A DNA stretch of 45,606 nt from Pseudomonadota bacterium (lineage in GTDB: Bacteria > SAR324 > XYD2-FULL-50-16 > JAHJRI01), in contig JAKSDL010000730.1 in assembly GCA_022360105.1 (NCBI GenBank), positions 1 to 45,606 of the forward strand, written 5' to 3'. A model generated the notes under the pieces. It was not told the DNA's origin, ran no database searches, and saw nothing but the letters and a program-made list of their open reading frames with translations. The position numbers were made by a program, and so were the translations under genes. Numbering within the stretch: position 1 is the stretch's first letter; each line of letters opens with the position of its first letter. Below are positions 9,003 to 17,995 of this stretch, piece after piece.

Positions 9003-11465
9003 ATGGCTACTGATCGCAACGGAATTACTTCTGTAAATATTGAAGACACAATGCAAACCGCCTATCTGGAATATGCGATGAGCGTCATTGTTGGACGCGC
9101 TCTTCCTAATGTCAGGGACGGTCTAAAACCCGTACACAGGAGGGTTCTTTACGCCATGAGCACCATGAACGCTGCCCACAATCGACCTTATATGAAGTCT
9201 GCAAGAATTGTTGGGGAAGTCATTGGTAAATATCATCCTCATGGCGATCAGGCTGTGTACGATGCTATTGTGCGTATGGTCCAGGATTTTTCCTTGAGAA
9301 ATCCGTTAATCGACGGTCAGGGAAATTTTGGATCTGTTGATGGTGATTCACCTGCGGCTATGAGATACACTGAAATTCGCCTGCAACGAATCACCCAGGA
9401 ATTTCTGGAAGACCTGGACAAAAATACCGTCGATTTTATTGACAATTACGATGGCAGTCTTCAGGAACCCCTGGTTTTACCGACAAAGGTACCAAATCTT
9501 TTGATCAACGGTTCGACAGGTATTGCTGTTGGTATGGCCACAAACATCCCCCCCCACAATCTCACGGAGGTAGTAAACGGCCTGCTATATTACATCGATC
9601 ATCGAGATGCTTGTAGTTTGGAAGAGATTCTTCCCTTCATTCAGGGGCCCGATTTTCCGACAGCGGGACTGATTTTAGGCCGGGAAGGCATTGTTAACGC
9701 GTACAAGACTGGTAGGGGCATTATCAGGGTACGAGCCAGAACGGAAATTGAAGCCATCAAAAACAGCTCCAGGGAGGCTATCATCGTAACGGAGCTGCCC
9801 TACATGGTGAACAAGGCCCGTTTAATCGAAAAAATAGCGGAACTGGTCAAAGAGAAGAAAATTGAGGGTATTCAAGACTTGAGAGACGAGTCAGACAGAA
9901 AAGGCATGCGCATCGTTATCGAACTGAAACGTTATGAAAATACAGACACTGTTCTCGCAAACCTTTTCAAACATACAGCATTGCAGAATACCTTTGGCAC
10001 CATCATGCTCGCCGTCGTCGATGGACAACCCAGGGTTTTGCCACTTCTCGATGTTTTGAAACATTTCCTGAGCCATCGAATTGATGTGGTTGTCCGCAGG
10101 ACGAGATTCGAACTCGATAAGGCGGAAAGAAGAGCGCATATTCTGAAAGGCTTAAAAATAGCTTTGGATAATATCGATGCTGTCATCCAGCTCATCAGAT
10201 CGTCTCAGAACGGTCAGATCGCAAAAGACAGGTTGATATCGGAATTCGCACTTTCTGAAGCCCAGGCCCAGGCAATTCTGGACATGCGGTTACAGAGGCT
10301 GACCGGACTGGAGATTGAAAAACTTGAAGCAGAATTAAAAGAGCTGTTGGAGAAGATCGAGTGGCTAAAGCGCGTACTATCTGATGAACAGCTGGTACTC
10401 GACATTATTAAAGAAGAGCTGATCCAGATAAGAGATACTTACGGTGAGGTCAGACGCACGGATATCACAGAAGTACATGATGAGATCTTACAAGAGGATT
10501 TGATTCCTGTTGAAGAAATGGTTGTGACCATGAGCCAGAATGGCTATATCAAACGCTGTCCTGTCAATACCTACCAGTCGCAAAATCGCGGAGGAAAGGG
10601 CAAAATTGGCATGACAACCAAAGAAGAGGATTTCCTGGATCAGCTATTTGTCGCATCCACACACGACACATTATTGATATTTACCAATCACGGCAAAGTA
10701 TACTGGAAAAGGGTATTTGAGCTTCCGGCCGCCAGCAGAACATCTAAAGGAAGGGCTTGGGTCAATATCCTCCCGCTGGCCGAACATGAACGAGTGATGT
10801 TCTGTACTCCCATCTCAGAATATTGTGAGGATAGCTACATCGTAATGATTACGGAAAAAGGTATCATCAAAAAAACGGCGTTACCAGCCTATAAAAATCA
10901 AAGGCAGAGCGGCACCAAAGCAATCGTTATCGATGAGGGTGATAGCCTTACCGCCGTAAGGCTATGCAAGGAGAAAGACCTTATTTTTATTGCAACCAAA
11001 AACGGGATGGCATTAAAATTTCCTTCCAATTCATTGAGATCACAGGGAAGGGTTACCAGGGGTTGCAAAGGCATCACCTTGAAACCGGGAATGGATGACA
11101 AGGTCATCTCCATGGAGGTAATTCCTGAAGAAGGCACAATTCTGACAATTACCGAAAAAGGTTTTGGAAAGAAATCCGATATCACCACCTATCGACTTGG
11201 CAAACGAGGTAACATGGGTGTCATGAATCTAAAAATCAGTAAAAGAAATGGACTGGTGATCGGTTCGGTGTTGGTAACGGACGAAGATGAAATCATGCTT
11301 ATTACCCAAAAAGGTAAGATTATTCGATTACGGGTGAACCAGATACGTAACACCGGAAGGGTCACTCAAGGAGTTCGGTTGATCAATCTTGATTCTGACG
11401 AATCAGTTGTTTCATCTGCGAAAATCGTATCTGAAAAAGATGACGAAGAGTTTACGGACGAATAA
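9003..11465 (+). CDS. gyrA: DNA gyrase subunit A
   Basis: GyrA is the breakage-reunion subunit that, with GyrB, introduces negative supercoils. The 820-residue protein carries the catalytic tyrosine Tyr122 in AAMRYTE, the IPPHN motif, and six C-terminal beta-propeller blades. The gyrase-defining box is present as QNRGGKG instead of QRRGGKG, which separates it from the ParC-type protein at 42413-44740. Numbering matches E. coli exactly in the quinolone region: position 87 is Asp as usual, but position 83 is Gln ([10 protein letters not shown]) where Ser, Thr or Ala is typical. The ATG has no Shine-Dalgarno sequence and follows an AT-rich 221-base gap. A lipoprotein gene starts 6 bases after the stop. 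Confidence 0.97.
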   Translation: MATDRNGITSVNIEDTMQTAYLEYAMSVIVGRALPNVRDGLKPVHRRVLYAMSTMNAAHNRPYMKSARIVGEVIGKYHPHGDQAVYDAIVRMVQDFSLRNPLIDGQGNFGSVDGDSPAAMRYTEIRLQRITQEFLEDLDKNTVDFIDNYDGSLQEPLVLPTKVPNLLINGSTGIAVGMATNIPPHNLTEVVNGLLYYIDHRDACSLEEILPFIQGPDFPTAGLILGREGIVNAYKTGRGIIRVRARTEIEAIKNSSREAIIVTELPYMVNKARLIEKIAELVKEKKIEGIQDLRDESDRKGMRIVIELKRYENTDTVLANLFKHTALQNTFGTIMLAVVDGQPRVLPLLDVLKHFLSHRIDVVVRRTRFELDKAERRAHILKGLKIALDNIDAVIQLIRSSQNGQIAKDRLISEFALSEAQAQAILDMRLQRLTGLEIEKLEAELKELLEKIEWLKRVLSDEQLVLDIIKEELIQIRDTYGEVRRTDITEVHDEILQEDLIPVEEMVVTMSQNGYIKRCPVNTYQSQNRGGKGKIGMTTKEEDFLDQLFVASTHDTLLIFTNHGKVYWKRVFELPAASRTSKGRAWVNILPLAEHERVMFCTPISEYCEDSYIVMITEKGIIKKTALPAYKNQRQSGTKAIVIDEGDSLTAVRLCKEKDLIFIATKNGMALKFPSNSLRSQGRVTRGCKGITLKPGMDDKVISMEVIPEEGTILTITEKGFGKKSDITTYRLGKRGNMGVMNLKISKRNGLVIGSVLVTDEDEIMLITQKGKIIRLRVNQIRNTGRVTQGVRLINLDSDESVVSSAKIVSEKDDEEFTDE

Positions 11466-11471
11466 GGCACC

Positions 11472-12338
11472 ATGAAAACAAAGTCCTTTAGTTCTTGTAT
11501 TTCAAATTCTCACAGTTCGATAAGTAATTGCCATCTTGTGGTGTTCATCCTCTTAAGTATTGTGTTTTCTGCTTGTCAGAAAGATGAAGCCCAAAAAATG
11601 TTTGACAGCGGTATGGCACTCTGGAATGAGCAGAAATACGACGAATCAATTCAAAATCTTGTTGCCTTGACCAAAGCTTTTCCCGATCACCATTTGGTAG
11701 ATGATTCCCTTTTCTGGATTGCCAACATATACGAACACTATCTGAACGACCCAGATCAATCGGTTCGTTTTTATCGATCCCTAACCAATAAATTTGAGAA
11801 TTCGGAATATCACACTCGCTCTATGGTTGGTTTAGCCAGAGTGAGAGCCCATCAGGGTGATGAAGGCAAACGACGGGCTATTCGGATATTGATGAAATTG
11901 CAAAAGCAGGAATCTGCCAAAACCAATGCTGATTCCTGGGAGCAAAATCAATTACAGTTGGCACAGCTCTTTTTTGAATTAAAAAATTATGAACAGGGAA
12001 GAATTGAGCTAAAACGATTGATTTACGAATTACCAAAGTCGAACAAACTGCCTTTTGCCTTTTATAAAATTGGAAACTCATACAGGGAGGAAGGCAACCT
12101 GGAGCTGGCTAAGCTTACATTTCAGGAAACTGACAAACGATTCAATTATAAAAAGAAGTCACTCTCTTCAGCCTTAAGCCTGGCAGATATTTACGAAGAA
12201 ACAGGACAACTCAACGAGGCAATTCAGGTCTACCAATCCGTATTGAACAGATTGGAACAAAAAGAAGTCGTTTATCAGTTGGCAAACAATCGCATTCAAA
12301 AACTCAAACTCAGGGTAAAAAAGACCAAGACTGGCTAA
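11472..12338 (+). CDS. TPR-repeat lipoprotein, BamD/YbgF-like
   Basis: The 288-residue protein begins with a short polar stretch, a hydrophobic segment (HLVVFILLSIVF) and a lipobox ending at Cys35 (VFSAC), so it is predicted to be lipid-anchored. The rest is tetratricopeptide-like: paired helices such as AQKMFDSGMALWNEQKYDESI, a second set near FELKNYEQGRIELKRLI, and a third near EETGQLNEAIQVYQSVL. This matches the BamD (YfiO) and CpoB/YbgF class that helps outer-membrane assembly or cell constriction, but no single member is identifiable. Start at 11472 is 6 bases after gyrA. The long polar n-region is unusual for a lipoprotein, and an internal GTG near 11538 is possible. Confidence 0.75.
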   Translation: MKTKSFSSCISNSHSSISNCHLVVFILLSIVFSACQKDEAQKMFDSGMALWNEQKYDESIQNLVALTKAFPDHHLVDDSLFWIANIYEHYLNDPDQSVRFYRSLTNKFENSEYHTRSMVGLARVRAHQGDEGKRRAIRILMKLQKQESAKTNADSWEQNQLQLAQLFFELKNYEQGRIELKRLIYELPKSNKLPFAFYKIGNSYREEGNLELAKLTFQETDKRFNYKKKSLSSALSLADIYEETGQLNEAIQVYQSVLNRLEQKEVVYQLANNRIQKLKLRVKKTKTG

Positions 12339-12352
12339 CAAAACAGTCTGGC
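12325..12352 (+). terminator. Weak terminator-like hairpin after TPR lipoprotein gene
   Basis: An 8-base stem with one bulged A overlaps the stop codon region; CCAAGACTG pairs with CAGTCTGG over a 10-base loop, followed by CTTTT. It may separate the gyrA pair from parAB. Confidence 0.4.
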
Positions 12353-12460
12353 TTTTATCAAACCTAAATGCCGCGATGATTAAAAATTTTAATAAATCAA
12401 TCTGTCATTGCCGGGTTAAATGCAGATTTACGGTCTAATTAAACTGGAGTAAACATTGTT

Positions 12461-13234
12461 ATGGGTAAAGTGATTGCCGTTTCCAATCAAAAAGGTGGTG
12501 TTGGTAAAACCACGACATGTATCAACCTGGCTGCTTCGCTGGCAATTCTGGGCAAGGAAGTACTTTTGATAGATTTTGACCCTCAAGGCAACGCAACCAG
12601 CGGACTGGGATTGGTACCCAAAGAATGCCAGAGAAGTGTATATCAGGCATTGATTGGCAACGCTTCCATCAAAGACCAAGTTTACCCGACAGTTATCAAA
12701 CGTCTGAAACTGATACCAGCAAACATCGATTTGACGGGAGCGGAGGTTGAACTGGTCGATTCAGGTTCCAGAGAAGTCAGATTACGCAATGCTTTAGAAG
12801 AGATCAAAAGCGAATTTGATTATATTTTTATCGATTGCCCTCCCTCTTTGGGTTTGTTAACGGTTAATTCACTGGTCGCATCCGACAGTATATTAATTCC
12901 ACTGCAATGCGAATATTACGCTATGGAAGGAATGTCACAATTATTGGTAACCATCAACCTGATCAGAGAGAACTTCAATCCGGATATGGTGATCGAAGGC
13001 ATTCTTCCAACGATGTTTGATGTGAGAAATAACATTTCACGACAGGTTATAGAGGAAGTGAAAATGCATCTGCAGGAATATGTTTTTAATACCATCATTC
13101 CCAGGAATGTAAGACTTTGCGAGGCACCTTCATTTGGTAAACCGGTATTTTTATACGATAGAACCAGCAAGGGAACCATTAGTTATTTGCAATTAGCAAA
13201 AGAGCTGATTCAGAAAAACCAGGCAGGGGGATAG
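12461..13234 (+). CDS. parA: Chromosome-partitioning ATPase ParA (Soj)
   Basis: ParA is a deviant-Walker ATPase that dimerises on nucleoid DNA and moves ParB-parS complexes. The 257-residue protein has the signature Walker A QKGGVGKTT with the deviant first Lys, the switch region IDFDPQGNATSGLG, and Walker B FIDCPPSLGLLT. The length is that of chromosomal Soj proteins without an N-terminal helix-turn-helix, which argues against a plasmid type. ATG at 12461 follows GGAG by 11 bases. parB begins 2 bases after the stop. No perfect parS site was seen nearby. Confidence 0.96.
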   Translation: MGKVIAVSNQKGGVGKTTTCINLAASLAILGKEVLLIDFDPQGNATSGLGLVPKECQRSVYQALIGNASIKDQVYPTVIKRLKLIPANIDLTGAEVELVDSGSREVRLRNALEEIKSEFDYIFIDCPPSLGLLTVNSLVASDSILIPLQCEYYAMEGMSQLLVTINLIRENFNPDMVIEGILPTMFDVRNNISRQVIEEVKMHLQEYVFNTIIPRNVRLCEAPSFGKPVFLYDRTSKGTISYLQLAKELIQKNQAGG

Positions 13235-13236
13235 GA

Positions 13237-14112
13237 ATGACAGCAAAAGAAAGAAAGGCTTTGGGTAGAGGTTTTGGAGCTTTATTACAGACTGTGGAAG
13301 ATCCCCCACCTGATGAAACCAAAAAGGAAGTTCCCCAAATTCCTATCGAGGAAATTGCCTTCAATCCCAAACAACCGCGTTTAACGATTAATAATGAGAA
13401 GCTGGAAGAGCTTTCCCAATCGATTAAAACCAAAGGAGTCATCCAACCGATACTTGTCCGACCGCAAGACAACCTTGGTAAAAAGTATGAGTTAATAGCC
13501 GGGGAACGAAGATTAAGGGCATCAAAACTTGCAGGTTTTGATAAAATTCCGGCGGTTATTAAATCTGTCAAAGATGATGAACTCCTGGAAATTGCTTTAA
13601 TTGAAAACATCCAGCGTGACAATTTAAATCCCATTGAAGAATCTAAGGCCTATCGCGACTTACTGGAAGAGCATGGGTACACGCAAGAAAACCTCGCTAA
13701 AAGAGTCGGTAAGAATCGATCGACCATAGCAAATTTTATCAGATTGTTACAATTGCCTGAGGTTATCCAAAAAGATCTATCCGAAGCCAAATTTAGTACC
13801 GGACATGCTCGAGCACTTTTATCCCTCGAAAATGAGGATCAACAGGTCGAGCTGCGAGATCAGATTATTCAGAAAAACCTTTCCGTCAGAGAAACTGAAG
13901 AAGCGGTGAGAACAGCAAAACACCCTGCACCACAAAAACCCTCACCCAAAAAAGAGGAGATCACACCTCAAATGGCGCTTAATCAAGACCGATTGCGAGA
14001 AAGATTAGGAACAAAGGTAGTTATCAAATCCAGTGGCAAGAAAGGAAAAATAGAGATCGAATATTACAGTGCGGAAGACTTCAACAGATTATTCTCCCAA
14101 TTGCTGAAATAA
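13237..14112 (+). CDS. parB: Chromosome-partitioning protein ParB (Spo0J)
   Basis: ParB is the parS-binding CTPase clamp that works with ParA. The 291-residue protein begins with the typical basic leader KERKALGRGFGALL, which stimulates ParA. The ParB/Srx domain has the arginine-rich motif AGERRLRA and the ENIQRDNLNPIEE stretch. A helix-turn-helix follows (TQENLAKRVGKNRSTIANFIRLLQLP), then a linker rich in Lys and Pro and a C-terminal dimerisation segment. The start has a good purine-rich ribosome site (GGGGATAGGA). It is 2 bases from parA and 14 bases from the bactofilin gene, so the three are probably co-transcribed. Confidence 0.96.
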   Translation: MTAKERKALGRGFGALLQTVEDPPPDETKKEVPQIPIEEIAFNPKQPRLTINNEKLEELSQSIKTKGVIQPILVRPQDNLGKKYELIAGERRLRASKLAGFDKIPAVIKSVKDDELLEIALIENIQRDNLNPIEESKAYRDLLEEHGYTQENLAKRVGKNRSTIANFIRLLQLPEVIQKDLSEAKFSTGHARALLSLENEDQQVELRDQIIQKNLSVRETEEAVRTAKHPAPQKPSPKKEEITPQMALNQDRLRERLGTKVVIKSSGKKGKIEIEYYSAEDFNRLFSQLLK

Positions 14113-14126
14113 GAGTAGATAAAGTT

Positions 14127-14534
14127 ATGGTCAAACTCGAAAAGGAACACAAAACAACCAGTTTTCTATCTGAGTCTTGTGAACTGAAAGGTCATCTGCA
14201 TACCAAAGGCGGTATTCGCATAGATGGTAAAATAAGCGGTTCAGTGAATTGTGAATCTGTACTTTATGTAGGTGAATCCGGGAAAATAGAAGCAGAGATT
14301 GCCACAAAATCCCTGGTTTCCGGGGGTTCCATCGTAGGGAATATTACAGCTGAAGACACGGTTCAAATAAATGCACCCGGGTCTGTGGAAGGAGATATCC
14401 GCACCTGCCACCTTGGCATTGAAAAGGATGTATTCTTCAACGGAAGATGTCAGCTTCTGAAGCCCAAAGACAATAAAAAACCTGAGTTGAAAAAGCCAAA
14501 AGTTCCAAGGAAAGCAATTCCCCATCGAGACTAA
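14127..14534 (+). CDS. Bactofilin family cytoskeletal protein
   Basis: The 135-residue protein is a DUF583/bactofilin: a central right-handed beta-helix of repeats with regularly spaced Gly and Val/Ile (GHLHTKGGIRIDGKISG, GNITAEDTVQINAPGSVEGD), flanked by short disordered termini. The basic Pro/Lys-rich tail (KPELKKPKVPRKAIP) is usual. Bactofilins polymerise without nucleotide and scaffold cell-wall enzymes or chromosome-segregation proteins. The placement after parAB echoes Myxococcus, where bactofilins hold ParAB near the poles, so a role in origin positioning is plausible but inferred. Confidence 0.9.
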   Translation: MVKLEKEHKTTSFLSESCELKGHLHTKGGIRIDGKISGSVNCESVLYVGESGKIEAEIATKSLVSGGSIVGNITAEDTVQINAPGSVEGDIRTCHLGIEKDVFFNGRCQLLKPKDNKKPELKKPKVPRKAIPHRD

Positions 14535-14561
14535 TGGTTGTTTTTATCGTAAGGGTAGTGA

Positions 14562-15482
14562 TCAACCATCTTGTTTCATCTGTGTGACAATATCCTCAAG
14601 TACTTTAGGCCATTCTTCCGTTGCAACCTGACAGGTACCAACCCTGGCATGTCCACCCCCGCCGAATTTAAGCATCAATTTGCCGACATTTGTATTGCTG
14701 GTGGAATTTAATACACTATGCCCACACGCAAGCACCACGTTTTCCTTGTTTTTACCCCACTGAATCCGAACCTCAATATTCTGCTCGGCAAAGATTCCAT
14801 AAACCAAAAACCGATTTCCACAATAAATGGTCTCTTCTTCCAGCAGATTGGTAATAATCACATTCTGATCTATCTTGCAGCAACGCTTTAACATATCCTT
14901 GAAGAGCTCCTGCTGCTCAAAATACAAGTCGGCCCGTTCTTTGACATCCGGAATTTCAAGAATCTCATTCACATGTTTTGTACGGCAATATTGGATCATA
15001 TCCAGCATCAGCTGGTAATTGCTGATACGAAAGTCCTTGAAATAACCCAAGCCCGTTCTTGGATCCATAATAAAGGCAAGAAGAATCCAACCGTTGGCAT
15101 CCACAATTTCTTCTTTGTGAAGTTTTGCAGAATCAACTTTGTTTACCGCCTTTAACAGCTCATCAAATTTGTCTCCAAATGTCTCTTTGCCGCCATAATA
15201 ATCATATATTACTTGAGCTGCACTATCTGCCTTGTGGGAAGCTCCTTTAAATTCCAAATCCTCGATTTTGACTCTATCTTCTTCGCTGAGATGATGATCA
15301 AACCAGATACCACAATTTGGGTGATAAGGAATATTTGCCAGTACGTCATCAGATGTTACCTCAACAGTCTGATTTTGGATGTCCTTAGGATGCACAAACT
15401 TGTAATTATCGATTATACCGATCTCTGAAAGAAAAACCCCACATACCAGGCCGTCAAAATCGGATCGAGTCAAAAGTCTCAT
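14562..15482 (-). CDS. DHH-family phosphoesterase (exopolyphosphatase / nanoRNase-like)
   Basis: The 306-residue protein has the DHH-superfamily metal-binding pattern: an N-terminal Asp pair in RSDFDGLVCG, a central DHH in WFDHHLSEED, and the C-terminal DHHA1 substrate motif GGGGHARVG. The family hydrolyses phosphoesters such as nanoRNA, pAp, cyclic dinucleotide products or polyphosphate. Similar proteins are usually annotated as exopolyphosphatases without proof. The start ATG has AGAGG 6 bases upstream. It converges with the bactofilin gene; a 7-base inverted repeat (14534-14540 with 14563-14569) spans the short gap. Confidence 0.8.
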   Translation of the reverse strand: MRLLTRSDFDGLVCGVFLSEIGIIDNYKFVHPKDIQNQTVEVTSDDVLANIPYHPNCGIWFDHHLSEEDRVKIEDLEFKGASHKADSAAQVIYDYYGGKETFGDKFDELLKAVNKVDSAKLHKEEIVDANGWILLAFIMDPRTGLGYFKDFRISNYQLMLDMIQYCRTKHVNEILEIPDVKERADLYFEQQELFKDMLKRCCKIDQNVIITNLLEEETIYCGNRFLVYGIFAEQNIEVRIQWGKNKENVVLACGHSVLNSTSNTNVGKLMLKFGGGGHARVGTCQVATEEWPKVLEDIVTQMKQDG

Positions 15483-15913
15483 TTATACCTCTTCAGTGTA
15501 TATTTATCAGCGTTCAATGGTTCTTTCCTCCATACGGAGCAAAGTAGGAATCGTCAATAATCCCAGCTTACTTGCAGCTTTTTTTGAATTTTTTTTTAAA
15601 TTTTACAGCTTTAACTGTTTTTGTAAATGAAAAGCTCTTTAGGCATTGTGAAGCTTTCAACTGCCTACCTGTAAATAATAGCATTTTCTTTGGTGCTTTC
15701 AACACCCTCAATTAAATTCCGTCCGAACAACGGCGTATAAAATCTTGAATAAAGATTCAAGAGCCTCTTATAGTCCTGCTTTGGTGTTGCAATTCCGCTC
15801 GATATTATGTAATCAGGGATATCATGACCACTTGAATTTTATATCCAGGTCCGACAATCCTGTATATAGAATATAAGATAGAAAATGTAATTCCAAATAA
15901 TAGTAACAATAAA
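15483..15913. other. Divergent intergenic region DHH phosphoesterase / ClC
   Basis: These 431 bases are AT-rich with no convincing ORF. They hold a poly-T run near 15590 and a perfect hairpin at 15743-15762. I looked for a fluoride riboswitch because of the ClC gene and did not recognise one. Confidence 0.5.
15743..15762. repeat. Perfect 8-base inverted repeat upstream of ClC gene
   Basis: TCTTGAAT and ATTCAAGA are separated by AAAG, about 150 bases before the ClC start. It could be an operator or an RNA hairpin. Confidence 0.4.
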
Positions 15914-17989
15914 ATGACTCAGTTTTTTAAAAAACCTTATTCATATTGCTCTAATTTAGCTGTAGCTTTGGTTGACAGGGCCAAAATGACAGAGCATACC
16001 TTCATGATCATTGTAGCCATAATCATTGGCGTTCTTGCAGGCTTCGGTGCTATCGCCATTCGCTTATTGATTATGGAAATCTCCAGCCTGTCTTTTTCGG
16101 GCGATAAGACGCTTTTGGAAAATATAATTGAAGCTCCCATTTATATAAAGATTTTAGTCCCCATGATCGGCGGCTTGATCGTCGGTCCGTTGATTTACTT
16201 TTTTGCACCGGAGGCCAAAGGTCATGGCGTACCTGAAGTCATGCAGGCAGTGTTGCTCAAAGGTGGCTTAATCAGACCCAGGGTTGCCCTTGTGAAAGCC
16301 TTGGCATCTTCCATTACTATTGGAACCGGCGGCTCTGTTGGAAGGGAAGGCCCTATTATTCAAATTGGATCAAGTTTAGGTTCCACGGTAGGCCAATTTT
16401 TCAATATTTCCAGAAACCGGATGAAGACGTTGGTAGGGTGTGGAGCCGCAGCGGGCATTGCCGCAGCGTTTAACGCTCCCATTGCCGGAGCTTTATTCGC
16501 TGTTGAAATTATTTTGATGGATTTCGCATTTGCCCAGCTATCTCCCATTGTCATCGCATCTGTGACCGCTACCATCATCTCACGATACTTCGAAGGAGAC
16601 CTGGCAACGTTTGTTGTACCCAGTTATCAACTAGTGACACCATGGGAGCTTCTCTTTTATGCAGGCCTTGGAATTCTTGCAGGTGTGGTTTCCTATATTT
16701 TTATCAAGGTTTTGTATGCATTCGAAGATTTCTTTGAAAACAAGGTCAAAATTCCGGAATATCTTCAACCGGCTTTTGGGGGCATAATCATTGGACTGAT
16801 TGCCCTGGTTTTTCCGCAAATAATGGGAGTCGGATATGATTCTATTAACAATGCACTGCATGGTAATACCCTGTGGTCCTTAGCTTTAGGTCTTATTTTT
16901 ATTAAAATCCTGGCTACTTCGATTACCTTGGGGTCCGGAGGTTCGGGAGGAATTTTTGCGCCCTCCCTTTTTATTGGGGCCATGCTGGGTTGTTTTTTTG
17001 GTTCTTTTGTTCACGAGTATTTTCCGTCTATCACAGCCGGTCCGGGCGCCTATGCGTTAGTTGCCATGGGAGGTTTGGTAGCAGGAACAACTCGTGCCCC
17101 AATCACGGCAATAATTATTGTATTTGAATTGACCAAGGATCAGAACATTTTCCTGCCTTTGATGATTACCTGCATTATCAGTACGATTCTTTCTTCAAAA
17201 CTTTCTCGCGAATCGATCTACACTCTCAAATTGTTATTGAGAAAGATTAATCTAAAAGAAGGGACCGAAATAAATGTGATGAAATCCATTTATGTACGGG
17301 ATGTATATTCAACTAAGTTTGAATCGATTTTAGAGACAGACAGTTTTATAGATGTGGTCAATCAGGTCGTTTCAAAACGTGATCCCTATTTTGCTGTACT
17401 GGATGGCAATGAACATCTTACCGGCATCGTGTCAATCCACGATATCAAAAGCTTTCTGTTTGAAGGCGAAGAGCTGCAGAATATAATAATCGCCAAGGAT
17501 ATTGCCTCAAAAGACTTTGAATCTGCCACATTGGATAACAATTGTTATGACATTCTTGAGATGATGAATCAGTCTGGTTTAATCGCGCTCCCAGTGGTGG
17601 ACCCGGTTAATAAAGGCAAAATTCTGGGAATGGTTTGGCAAAGGGATATTCTGGATGCTTATCAAAAGGAAATTGAAAGGAAGGATATGGTGGCTACCAT
17701 GGTGGATAAGATTCAATCCAGCAGTACTCAAAATGAAGTTCACTTTCTGGAAGGCTATTCCATCTCTGAGATTCAAGTACCGAAGATTTTTGTCGGCAAA
17801 TCGATTAAAGAACTAAACATCAGGGCCCAATATGGAATAGATGTCCTTTCCGTTAAACAACAGGCCGATCAGGATCAGCAACATCAGGTCAAGGTATTCC
17901 CGGGACCGGACCTGGTGTTAAAAGAGGATGACATGATGACAATTGCCGGGCAAATTAAAAATATCAATCAGCTCAAAGGGCTAATTTAG
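15914..17989 (+). CDS. ClC-family anion channel/transporter with CBS pair and TrkA_C domain
   Basis: This inner-membrane protein of 691 residues has a full ClC core (about residues 30-425), a CBS pair (about 440-575) and a C-terminal TrkA_C/RCK_C domain (about 610-690). The gating glutamate is Glu145 in GREGP. The selectivity loop reads GHGVP (His104 at the E. coli Ser107 position), and the GxFAP motif is present as GGIFAPSLF. The internal proton glutamate of E. coli ClC (Glu203) corresponds to Ile199 here (LFAVEII), so coupled proton antiport by the known route is doubtful. CBS and RCK_C domains usually bind nucleotides or ions. The ATG lacks a ribosome site. Its stop is 6 bases from the convergent AOR gene's stop. 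Confidence 0.92.
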   Translation: MTQFFKKPYSYCSNLAVALVDRAKMTEHTFMIIVAIIIGVLAGFGAIAIRLLIMEISSLSFSGDKTLLENIIEAPIYIKILVPMIGGLIVGPLIYFFAPEAKGHGVPEVMQAVLLKGGLIRPRVALVKALASSITIGTGGSVGREGPIIQIGSSLGSTVGQFFNISRNRMKTLVGCGAAAGIAAAFNAPIAGALFAVEIILMDFAFAQLSPIVIASVTATIISRYFEGDLATFVVPSYQLVTPWELLFYAGLGILAGVVSYIFIKVLYAFEDFFENKVKIPEYLQPAFGGIIIGLIALVFPQIMGVGYDSINNALHGNTLWSLALGLIFIKILATSITLGSGGSGGIFAPSLFIGAMLGCFFGSFVHEYFPSITAGPGAYALVAMGGLVAGTTRAPITAIIIVFELTKDQNIFLPLMITCIISTILSSKLSRESIYTLKLLLRKINLKEGTEINVMKSIYVRDVYSTKFESILETDSFIDVVNQVVSKRDPYFAVLDGNEHLTGIVSIHDIKSFLFEGEELQNIIIAKDIASKDFESATLDNNCYDILEMMNQSGLIALPVVDPVNKGKILGMVWQRDILDAYQKEIERKDMVATMVDKIQSSSTQNEVHFLEGYSISEIQVPKIFVGKSIKELNIRAQYGIDVLSVKQQADQDQQHQVKVFPGPDLVLKEDDMMTIAGQIKNINQLKGLI

Positions 17990-17995
17990 GATTCC

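Noticed and set aside
12339..14126. parS site near parAB
   Set aside because: I looked for the TGTTTCACGTGAAACA consensus and saw no match with few mismatches; it may lie elsewhere near the origin.
15483..15913. Fluoride riboswitch upstream of the ClC gene
   Set aside because: The conserved crcB-motif elements are not recognisable; the ClC is also not of the fluoride type by its GREGP motif.
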